A DNA stretch of 64,000 bases from Lepidostoma basale (Eukaryota > Arthropoda > Insecta > Trichoptera > Lepidostomatidae): assembly GCA_022606425.2 (NCBI GenBank), contig JAHDVF020000016.1:4990501-5054500 (forward strand), in the 5' to 3' direction. Made by a program: the position numbers and the translations under genes. Under the pieces are notes generated by a model. That model was given only the letters and a program-made list of their open reading frames with translations, was not told where the DNA came from and did not search any database. Of this stretch, positions 56,440 to 64,000 are shown one piece after another; the first letter of the stretch is position 1; the number at the start of each line of letters is the position of its first letter.

Positions 56440-56800
56440 TATTGTAATATTTATTGCGACCTATTATGACGCATGCTGTAGAGACGCGGGCCTATACTGT
56501 ATTAACCAAGGGTATGCTAAGAACATCCATTACGGGAAAAACTCTCCGAGATCGTGTCCGTAACGCAGACACAAGAAAAACTTGTGAAATAGAGGATGTC
56601 GTTCTGTGGAGTAGATCCAGAAGAAGATACTGGTGGGACCATGTAGCCAGAATGGATAGTGACAGACTTGCATATACAGCCGTTTAAGAAATCACCTCCG
56701 GACACCGTCCGCCTAGATGACCACCTAAGAGATGGAGGAACAGCTGGTCCTCATCATCCGAGGAGACATGATTTCTGTGCCGTAGATCGTCAGATCTATT
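56440..56800 (+). mobile_element. LINE fragment, family of 3811-4338
   Basis: Plus-strand reading: MRPIMTHAVETRAYT, GKTLRDRVRNADTRKTCEIE, RSRRRYWWDHVARMDSDRLA, a stop, then PPRRWRNSWSSS-like residues. It matches the 2932 and 3811 fragments in order but with different breaks. Confidence 0.8.
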
Positions 56801-56825
56801 AAAAGAAAAATAATAATATTGTAAT

Positions 56826-56921
56826 GAACTAGGCTGTTTATCTGAACTGTAAATATAGCCGGTTGCAGTTCGAGATAATTTTCTTAAGTGCAAATGAAGC
56901 CATCCGCAATACAGGGGTTTA
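56826..56921. mobile_element. Half copy of the 16861-17108 MITE
   Basis: GAACTAGGCTGTTTATCTG, TGTAAATATAGCCGGTTGC and the terminal AAATGAAGCCATCCGCAATA then CAGGGG correspond to the 16861-17108 element. The other end is missing. Confidence 0.6.
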
Positions 56922-56935
56922 GCAACAATAACAAC

Positions 56936-57535
56936 ACCAAACCATCACGCCGTTTCCCCGCAGGGGTAGGCAGAGAGAATGGACCGCCACATTACTCTAT
57001 CCTGACATACCTCTCTAGCTTCCTCCACATTCATACAGCGAGTCATACACTCACGTCGATTCTTCCGGCTTCTAGCATGACCAACGTTTAAAATTTGATT
57101 AATTTGTTCATGCCATGTTTTCCTCGGTCTACCTCGACTCCGTACTCCATTTACATGGTTAACGTAAACTTTTTTAACCATTCTTTCTTCACCCATGCGC
57201 TCCATATGTCCGAACCAACGCAGCGATCTTTCATAATTTTGTTCATAATTCCCTCTTTTGCTCTACCTTTCTAATATCAGCATTTGAGATTCTGTCGTAC
57301 ATCGTTCTACCACACATGTCTAAGGGACCTCATCTCTACCGCATTTATTCTACTCTCATCTTTCTTCTGCCATTTCCATGCTTCGCTTCCATACACAAGG
57401 GTTGGCACCAGAACTCCATTGTGAACGGCCATTTTCGCTTTCATTGATAAATTCTTGTTTCCAAAAACTATTTTTAGGGGTTTAGCAACTGATACATATC
57501 TTGCCGAAGCTAAAAAATTCAGGTTATTCGACATT
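56936..57535 (-). mobile_element. TTAG-tailed LINE, subfamily B, longest of its type
   Basis: The minus-strand frame at 56945-57205 reads ERMVKKVYVNHVNGVRSRG, RPRKTWHEQINQILNVGHAR, CMNVEEAREVCQDRVMWRS, SILSAYPCGETA. A second frame at 57307-57534 reads NLSMKAKMAVHNGVLVPTLV, YGSEAWKWQKKDESRINAVE. The TTAG tail itself is absent (ACCAAACCATCACGCC). The left end is cut near 57480, with the MITE at 57539 immediately beyond. Confidence 0.87.
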
Positions 57536-57538
57536 TAA

Positions 57539-57952
57539 GGTAGTAGTCTGGTAACTTAAGCCGATTTTCAAGCCGATAAGCAGTCTTTTTTGGAGGGCGT
57601 TTTTTTGTAGGAAAATAAAAATGAATCGTTTTGGATTTTTAGGATGTTTTTATTTACATATTAAAGATACAGAAAAAAAACTTTTGAAAAAATTTAATAG
57701 TTTATTATTATTATTATTGATCGAAGTTGGCACCTCGAAAAAAAAAGCGCGTGGGTGGCCCCGGTGATTTTGGCTCTTGATGTTATCTGAAATCAAAAAT
57801 TCTTGTAAATTCTTAATGTCTTTCATGTCTTTTTTGTATCTTTAATATGTAAATAAAAACATCCTAAAATCCAAAACGATTCATTTTTATTTTCCTACAA
57901 AAAAACGCCCTCCAAAAAAGACATGAAAATCGGCATAAGTTACCAGACTACC
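57539..57952. mobile_element. TTAA-flanked MITE with about 120-bp inverted ends
   Basis: TTAA at 57535-57538 and 57953-57956. The left arm has GTAGTCTGGTAACTTAAGCC, TTTTTTGGAGGGCGTTTTTT, ATGAATCGTTTTGGATTTTT. The right arm is its inverted copy with about 95% agreement apart from a short insertion in the left arm. The centre carries AAAAAAAAGCGCGTGGGTGG. It has no coding sequence. Confidence 0.85.
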
Positions 57953-57956
57953 TTAA

Positions 57957-58450
57957 ATCTTCCGAAGGTTCTGTATGGCTGTGGTGGAAGTTTTGATCAA
58001 GTGCATCTTCGGTCTTTTGTCCCCGGGGTGACAATGAACCTGTTTACGGCCGATGGGGAGCATTGTGTGACAAACGCTTTATTGTGACGTGAACACTTCA
58101 CCTGTACGCGCTGTATAGAGCCGCAGGATCCGAACTTTGTTTACGATATCCGCATTCCTGGAGTAAATTATTACCTCCGATATAGAACTTTGAAATCAAA
58201 TTTTAATAATGTTACATTCCGTTCGTTACGACATTTTTAACCAAATAAAACTTTTCAAATTTGTAATAAATTGATTTGGGTTTTATTTTATTCGAGATAA
58301 GCCAAAAGCTTTTAATATTAAAAATATTTAAAGAGACATCATTCATTTTGAATACGCAAAGAAGTTTGAACGTTTTTTTTATGAGTTTTAGGTAAACAAA
58401 AAAACCCAAAATATTAGTAAATAAGATGGTTAATGATTAAAGGATAACAT
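57957..58450. other. Unassigned, GC-richer then AT-rich
   Basis: CGATGGGGAGCATTGTGTGA and GCTGTATAGAGCCGCAGGAT occur in a patch at 57960-58140. A 65-codon minus-strand frame at 58212-58409 looks AT-driven. Nothing was recognised. Confidence 0.3.
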
Positions 58451-58464
58451 TTTTTACTGGGTTT

Positions 58465-58900
58465 TAGTATAAGCTGACCCGGCCAACTTCGTGCCGCCTC
58501 AGAATCAATAAATGTTGTGTTAATTTATTAGTTGAATAAAATTAAGCTATTTATTAAGTTAAAATGAATACTGAAAATCAATTAAGTTCAATAAATGTGC
58601 AAAAATCAAAATGAGATGTACTTGAATTACATCGATATGAATGTAATACACATGGCAGCACGGGATTTGCTTTATTGAAGCAAATTGAAATCATTCGCGT
58701 TGCATTGTTGCACTACTACGAGTATGTTATTTTTTTTGCTTATGAGATGCACTTGGATCGATTTTTTCCGATATTTTAATAGTTAATTTGCTATTCGGGA
58801 CGGAGACAAATCTAACGAACTAAAGATCATCAAAATCGGTCCAGCCGTTCTTGAGTTATAAATGGTGTAACTAACAAGACTTGATTTTATATACGAGTAT
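58465..58900. repeat. Interspersed repeat (GCTGACCCGGCCAACTTCG type)
   Basis: GCTGACCCGGCCAACTTCGT near the left edge, and AAAATCGGTCCAGCCGTTCT then TTGAGTTATAAATGG with GACTTGATTTTATATA near the right edge. This left/right combination is familiar from insect genome repeats, but I cannot assign a class. Confidence 0.5.
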
Positions 58901-58947
58901 GTAGATTTAGGATCAATGAAATTGTCCGCTTGTTAGTCTAGCTTTCG

Positions 58948-59058
58948 TTTCACTCGCGGAGCGGTGAGCGAGGTAAGAATCCACCAATAGAAAAAAATCT
59001 CCGCGCGGAGATTTTATGCAATTCTATTGGTGGATTTTTACCTCGCTCACCGCTATGT
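58948..59058. repeat. Hairpin with a nested palindrome
   Basis: Arms GCGGTGAGCGAGGTAAGAAT, CCACCAATAGAA and their complements (about 32 bases, one or two mismatches) enclose a loop that contains AATCTCCGCGCGGAGATT, a perfect 18-base palindrome. Confidence 0.8.
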
Positions 59059-59059
59059 A

Positions 59060-59665
59060 AAATATAGTAAAAATTCTAGATACCTTTATTTTTAAACGTT
59101 CACAGTTTTACATCATCGCTGAAAATTTAACAAGTACATGTTTTTGGTTATTATTCTTAATCCCAGTAAGTAAATTTTTGTTTTCCAATGGTAAAATGTG
59201 ATATTTTGTATTGATACATTCCATTCTTAGAAATAATCGCTAAACCCGGAAGCAGACAGACAAGAAAGGAGGAGACTCCTAGATTTAGTCATGGCCAACA
59301 CATATTAGAAAAGTAAAAATAAAAATAAAAATAATTAATACAGCATTTTGGAGTAGCGAATAACCTTATACATTTATTAAAACCCTTTTTAGGGCAAGAT
59401 ATTTTATTTTTAATTTTCAAGGAAAACTAAATTTAGGTCAGTCTACAGAGCTAGGAAAAAAGGAGCACTTTAATAAAAGTGTTACGTACGAGTATCTATG
59501 ACTATGTTTTATTATACGTAGTGAAATTAATGAAATTAACAAAGAAAGTTAACGTTCTTAGTAGTGGTTTAAATATTTACCACCTTATTTCCTATAAATT
59601 CTTAATATTGATAAAATAGTATATTTTCTAGAAGTTTATTTATATTTTATCGAAATTGTATATTT
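59060..59665. other. AT-rich interval, nothing recognised
   Basis: A run of AAAAATAAAAATAAAAATAA lies near 59315-59335. No gene or transposon end was found. Confidence 0.4.
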
Positions 59666-59669
59666 TGCA

Positions 59670-59760
59670 TTGCTCACATGATCACATTGCCTTCGTCGGG
59701 AATCGAACCCGGGACCTTCGGTGTGGCAGTCAAATAATTTACTATTGGGTGGTATATATT
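59670..59760 (-). repeat. tRNA-derived SINE, head only, diverged
   Basis: The B box GGTTCGATTCC and GAAGGTCCCGGGTT words are clear in minus orientation. The A box is mutated (CCCAATAGTAAATTATTTG). The body is missing beyond TGTGATCATGTG. Confidence 0.65.
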
Positions 59761-59799
59761 AATCTATCTTTACTAAATAAAATCAGGCGTTATTAATTT

Positions 59800-60145
59800 G
59801 ACGAATGCAACATTCCTGCGCACAAAAGAGCGGCAGGAACCTACTCAATAAATCCGATAATAGTCCAACGCCTTCGAACACCGACAATAACACGAAAGTT
59901 GCGCTAATCAAACAATGGCACCGTAAAGTTACCGCACAATGCGGACTGAACTGTCCCCTGTCTCTTGTCTCCCGTTCCTTGTCCGCTGGCAGCGGATTTC
60001 AGGCCCATTTCCTCTCCTTTGTGAGTGCGCGTCGATTCGCTTCTTCTGCCGCCGTCGATCCGGCACGGCTCAGCCAATCGTTATCCAAACGACATCAGAA
60101 TGTCCCCACGTTAGAAAAAATCTCAATAGAAAGATATTTATAATA
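59800..60145 (+). other. Unassigned open frame in a GC-richer block
   Basis: A 112-codon frame (59805-60143) reads KVALIKQWHRKVTAQCGLN and SARRFASSAAVDPARLSQSL. It has no recognised domain. The block is GC-richer than its flanks and may be a retroelement piece. Confidence 0.25.
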
Positions 60146-60264
60146 TTATGGAAACATTTTATCTATCTTTATCTCTTGACAAGATTCATTCTAGTGTCAA
60201 GGCATGTTATATAGTCAACTTTAAATATGATATAAATGTAATAAATAATACATATACAGACATT

Positions 60265-60636
60265 CTTCTACTTCTTTCAGTGCCGTATCAGGTCTGAACT
60301 CTTGACTTGGACTTGGAACAGGTTCTGAACTCTTGTTATTCCTGTCCACCCTTTGATGTTCCGCAGCCAGGATAGCTGCCTTCTACCAACTCCCCGACGT
60401 CCCTCCACTTTACCATTAATATCAGTCGAAGGAGGTGTTACTTTTCTCCCCTTAGCACATGACCCAAATATGAGACCTTTCTAATTTTCACACTCGACAA
60501 CAGCTCTCTATTGGCTCTGGCTCTCTGTAGTACGTCTGCATTACTGACCCTATCGTTTCACGGTATACAGAGCATTCTGTCGTATATCCACATCTCGAAC
60601 GCTTCCAACCGCTTCATTCACATTCAGAGTTCAGGG
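60265..60636 (-). mobile_element. GAAGAAG-tailed LINE with 10-bp target duplication
   Basis: In minus orientation it encodes an RERVENIWR-like start and the QRARANRELLSSVKIRK, GSCAKGRKVTPPST-like region. It ends GRRGVGRRQLSWLRNIKGW, with a GAAGTAGAAGAA 3' end. TACAGACATT is duplicated at 60255-60264 and 60637-60646. It is related to 16072-16637 but a separate insertion. Confidence 0.85.
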
Positions 60637-60664
60637 TACAGACATTGCAACATTAATATTTTTT

Positions 60665-60893
60665 CCTTGCATACAACAGGTCGTTTGAACCCAATTACTA
60701 TATACAATATATTTTAGCTATTATATTAATTCTCATGACATGTGATAGGTAGCCAATCTATCGCCATTTTATTGTCATTTGAATTCTACACCAGACCAAC
60801 GACAGTGTGACAATCACACTGCCATCGCCGGGAATCGAACCCGGGAACTTCGGTATGGAAGTCAGAGCTCTTACCACCATACCACGAAGGTCG
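60665..60893 (-). repeat. tRNA-derived SINE with the alternative 3' end
   Basis: Head GACCTTCGTGGTATGGTGG with GGTTCGATTCC, body with AATAAAATGGCGATAG, and 3' region TAATTGGGTTCAAACGACC then TGTTGTATGC. It is nearly complete. Confidence 0.82.
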
Positions 60894-60999
60894 ACAATAT
60901 TATATTATTCTTCCCATCAACAAAAAAACATTGTTTATTTGTCATAAACAAATGTCTGATTGACTCTGGAATGGGCTTGCGATATATCATCATCAGATG

Positions 61000-61415
61000 A
61001 ACCAAGGAGGGGGATGTTATTTTTGTTATAATATTTAATTTCGAACTATTATTATCATAATATACTCGTATATAGGCAAAAACTCGAATGTCGTCAAGAA
61101 AGAGTAAAATAATATTTTGAACACAAGAGAGAGAGAGAGAGGAATACTTCGATTCACTCAGAAAGTAATTCGAAATGCACACGATGCGCATACCTGAGAA
61201 CGTTTATGGGTTATTAGAAATTTTGTTCTGATTTTTAGAAAAAAGTTGTAGAAATTTTGTAGAAAACAAAAGGAGAACAATTTGGTGTTGTTAATTGTGA
61301 AATTTTTAACGTGTATGAAAAAAATTATTTACACTAAAAGTTAAAACTGATTACGATTATACCAAGTTTTTTAAAGAGTAGAAAATCTTTATTTCCGTGA
61401 ATATATCATGGGTTG
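61000..61415. other. AT-rich interval with a GA run
   Basis: A short GAGAGAGAGAGAGAGG run occurs at about 61127-61142. Nothing else was recognised. Confidence 0.4.
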
Positions 61416-61420
61416 CAAAC

Positions 61421-61615
61421 CAGTGGCGGTACTCCTATAGAAGCCCAGAAGCCCGGCTTGTGTAAGAAATTTTGAATCAAAACCTTTTCTTTTCTGATGG
61501 GAACATTGTTGGTATGTGTTTTTGTGGGTTGTTGGTTTACTTAGATTTGGGGGTTTTGATTCAAAATTTCTTACACAAACCGGGCTTTTGGGCTTCTATG
61601 GGAGTACCGCCTCTG
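61421..61615. mobile_element. hAT-type MITE, 195 bases
   Basis: The ends are CAGTGGCGGTACTCCTATAG and, on the other strand, CAGAGGCGGTACTCCCATAG. Inverted arms extend about 65 bases (GAAGCCCAGAAGCCCGGCTT, TGTGTAAGAAATTTTGAATC). The flanks GTTGCAAAC and GTTGCAAC are an 8-bp target duplication with one extra A on the left. No coding sequence. Confidence 0.85.
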
Positions 61616-62135
61616 GTTGCAACTAGTTAAATGAAATGATGTTTTTAATAACTACTTAAACTTTTGTGTTTATTTCGACAGCAACCGTTTTCCAACATTT
61701 TAAAGCTAAACAGTAATTTGCGAAAAGGGTTATTTTTCAGATACTGAAACATAACTAACGCGTTTTAACATAATATAAGAGTATCCCTCTAATGTGAATA
61801 AGTAGTGACTTATAGGGGCTACATATCATGCCACATTTATTACCATGTTAGTACAAGTAACAAGGTAAATGTTTACACCTCGTTAATGGTAACGGACCCC
61901 GCCCTTGCACGGACTGGTACCTCTGGGTGTCGGGCCACACCCCCGCTGATCACGACTTGATTGACTGCCTGCTGCACCCTTCCATCCCCTAAGTGTATTT
62001 TTATAACCTACCCCGGGAACGAACACCGAAACGATTTTTCCATAATTAGAAATAGAATTAAGAGATAGTTTAAACAGGAAATATGTCTATTGTAAATACA
62101 TAAACATGATACACACGATTAAGCATAGTATCTTG
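61616..62135. other. Unassigned interval
   Basis: TTTATTTCGACAGCAACCG near 61666 resembles 35385. A GC-rich patch at 61885-62030 (CCCCGCCCTTGCACGGACTG, GTGTCGGGCCACACCCCC) could encode a short reverse-transcriptase- or RNase H-like stretch. It is too weak to call. Confidence 0.3.
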
Positions 62136-62139
62136 AATA

Positions 62140-62262
62140 ACGATGTAAAACTTCATATTAAATTATTGATACGAATGAAATGTATGTTTTCTAGAAGTTA
62201 TATTTTTTGGGAATGACATGATTCACTTTCCCAAGGCACTATCAAAAGCTTTTAGAAAATAT
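62140..62262. repeat. Repeat family Q copy, reverse orientation
   Basis: ATTGATACGAATGAAATGTA, TTCTAGAAGTTATATTTTTT and GGGAATGACATGATTCACTT match the 53690 copy in order. A scrap of the other block lies at 62860-62895. Confidence 0.6.
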
Positions 62263-62284
62263 ATATTTTCGTTTTTCTTCTAAG

Positions 62285-62730
62285 TTGTATTTCTCATGAT
62301 TTGGGGTTGTGTCCATCCTGTAAACTATTGACCATGGCACGCCATGCGCTTCTGTCACACGTCAGTCCCAGGCTGCAGTCAATGAGAGACCAGTCAGATC
62401 CCTGATTTGATCGTCTTTGTGGTCGCCTTCCCTCGACTTTGCCCAAGATGATGAGCTTTTCAAGGTTCTCCTGATCTCTCCGGCCTGTGTTCAACATTCT
62501 CTGAGAGCACATCCGCGAGAGTCTTGCCTTGATAACCAGCTGGTCAATGATTGACTGGTCTGTTCTTCTTGTCGTCTAGGGGATACGCAGCATTCGTCGC
62601 CAGCACCACATGTCGAAAGAATTTTGAACCTCTCCGGTGTTCGCATAGTCCAAGACTCCCAACCATAAAGGAGAAAACAAGGGTTTGAACCTGTCTCATC
62701 TTGGTCTTGTTGGAGATATTTTTGTCTTAT
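62285..62730 (-). mobile_element. LINE 3' fragment, degraded
   Basis: Minus-strand words, in more than one frame: CWRRMLRIP, a QSIIDQLVIKARLSRMCSQR-like stretch, NLEKLIILGKVEGRRPQRRS, then CDRSAWRAMVNSLQDG. These resemble the end of a jockey/RTE-type reverse transcriptase. Neither a TTAG nor a GAAGAAG tail is clear. Confidence 0.7.
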
Positions 62731-63136
62731 TAAATATGTTCAAAATAAAGAAACCATGACACATCTATTAGAAAAAATAAATAATTGATATTGTTTTGTG
62801 AGTTTTGTATTCAGTACTTATAGTTTCGCTTTGCTGGAGCATTACCGTATCCTAATGGGGACAGTTAATAATGCCCTAGCAAGGTGAAAATGTTTATAAC
62901 ATAAAAACGAATGTTTTCATAAATATGAAAAAACTAAAATACCTATCTGTTTTCTGTTACTTTATAAATTGATATTTATTTTAATTTTTTTAATTTATAT
63001 GGTACGTAACACTAATTAAATAATGTTTATCGTACCAATGTTAATGCCTTTTTCTTTTTTGCTGTTGTGGTAGAAGGTTTGGTATAATTTGTGCCGTTCC
63101 AAATAATGAAACATATTTAATTTTTCTTGAACAAAT

Positions 63137-64000
63137 AAATAAAACTAACTAACTAACTAACTAACCATCACGCCGTCTCCCCGAAGGGGTAGGCAGAAAG
63201 AATGGACTGCCACACCTTTCTTTCCTGACATATTTCTCTCGCTTCCTCAACATTCATACATCGTGTCATGCACGCGCGTCGATTTCTCTGACTCCTCACA
63301 TGGCCGACATTCAATATTTGATTAATTTGATCGTGCCACGTTTTCCTTGGTCTTCCTCTATTTCTGGTACCATTTACATCATAAACATATAATTTTTTTA
63401 CCATTCTTTCTTCATTCATTCTTTCCATATGTCCAAACCATCTTAATGATCCTTTCATTATTTTGTTCATGACACCATCATTCGCACTGCATTCACTTCT
63501 TATATTTTCATTCGACACTCTATCATACACAGAATATCCACACATTCGTCTAAGAGATCTCATTTCTACTGCATTTATTCTACTTTCATCTTTCTTTTGC
63601 CAGTTCCATGCTTCGCTTCCATACATAAGGGTCGGAAGAAGAACACCATTGTGCACTGCCATTCTAGCTTTTTTGGATAGGTTTTTGTTTGCGATGACAA
63701 CTTTAAGTGCACCATTCACTTTGTTGCCTGCCCCAACCCTTCTTTCAATATCCCTCTCCACTCTCCCATCTCTTGTAAACATACTACCTAAATACACAAA
63801 CTCAACTACTTGCTCCAAGTTTTCACCATTCACGCTAATGTTGCAGACTGTCGTGGTTTCTTCCTTTTCAAAAATCATTACCTTGGACTTATTAACATTC
63901 ATCATCAGATCATTTCGCATGCATACCTCATACATACAATTCACCAGGACTTGTAGTTCATGCTCGTTGTCTGCAAGTAGGACAGCGTCATCCGCATACA
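63137..64000 (-). mobile_element. TTAG-tailed LINE, longest copy, runs off the window
   Basis: It has four to five TTAG units, then a minus-strand frame of 258 codons to the stop at 63168. Upstream of that methionine the reading QVLVNCMYEVCMRNDLMMN continues past the window edge, with YADDAVLLADNEHELQ visible at 63950-64000. So the catalytic YADD motif of the reverse transcriptase is intact. Downstream motifs are NVNKSKVMIFEKEE, FVYLGSMFTRDGRVERDIE, LSKKARMAVHNGVLLPTLMY, GSEAWNWQKKDESRINAVE, KGSLRWFGHMERM and GRPRKTWHDQINQIL. There are no frameshifts in the visible part. This makes it the best candidate in the window for a recently active copy. Confidence 0.93.

Noticed and set aside
59805..60143. 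112-codon frame as a host gene
   Set aside because: No recognisable motif or splice partner, and an overlapping frame of similar length exists in another phase. Kept only as an unassigned block.

Overview
This window is eukaryotic, AT-rich, intron-bearing DNA from an insect genome, most likely a moth or butterfly (Lepidoptera). The insect assignment rests on gene content (insect-type flacc/Zc3h13, a SmydA-type SET protein, an alpha-aspartyl dipeptidase) and on the transposon types. The order is an inference from the LINE, SINE and piggyBac-type repeats. No database search was run, and all gene models were assembled by hand from reading frames, splice signals and matching intron phases.

Four protein-coding genes are supported. 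(1) A SET/MYND-type protein of the SmydA family lies on the minus strand at 12521-13692. It ends at a splice donor and no downstream exon was found. (2) The m6A-writer subunit flacc/Zc3h13 lies on the plus strand at 22366-32801, with ten exons in consistent phase and 1131 residues. (3) An S51-family alpha-aspartyl dipeptidase lies on the minus strand at 34736-38496, with three exons and 245 residues. (4) A Maf/ASMTL-type nucleotide pyrophosphatase lies on the plus strand at 40755-43904, with four exons and 208 residues. Genes 2-4 form a compact cluster between 22 and 44 kb. The two metabolic genes are divergent across a 2.3 kb spacer holding a GC-rich unassigned block. No shared pathway links the four genes.

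The rest is repeat-rich. The dominant family is a LINE whose 3' end carries a (TTAG)n tail. I count at least fifteen fragments on both strands, the longest at 63137-64000. Several other LINE families end in a GAAGAAG-type tail, and six fragments keep perfect 9-12 bp target-site duplications. CR1-like LINEs, a tRNA-derived SINE family with two alternative 3' ends, and a second SINE sharing its 3' end with a LINE are also present. DNA transposons include a mariner remnant, a deleted Tc1/mariner relative, a pogo-like element with nine subterminal repeats, two hAT-type MITEs and several TTAA-flanked piggyBac-type MITEs.

By region: 1-12.4 kb is repeats and AT-rich filler; 12.5-13.7 kb is the SET gene; 14-22 kb is repeats and a minisatellite; 22.3-33.3 kb is flacc, with a transposon in most long introns; 34.7-43.9 kb is the dipeptidase and Maf genes; 44-64 kb is a repeat-rich stretch with no recognised host gene. 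Nested insertions give relative ages at several points. The most unusual single structure is a near-perfect 280 bp palindrome in a flacc intron whose centre holds a copy of sequence from another intron of the same gene.
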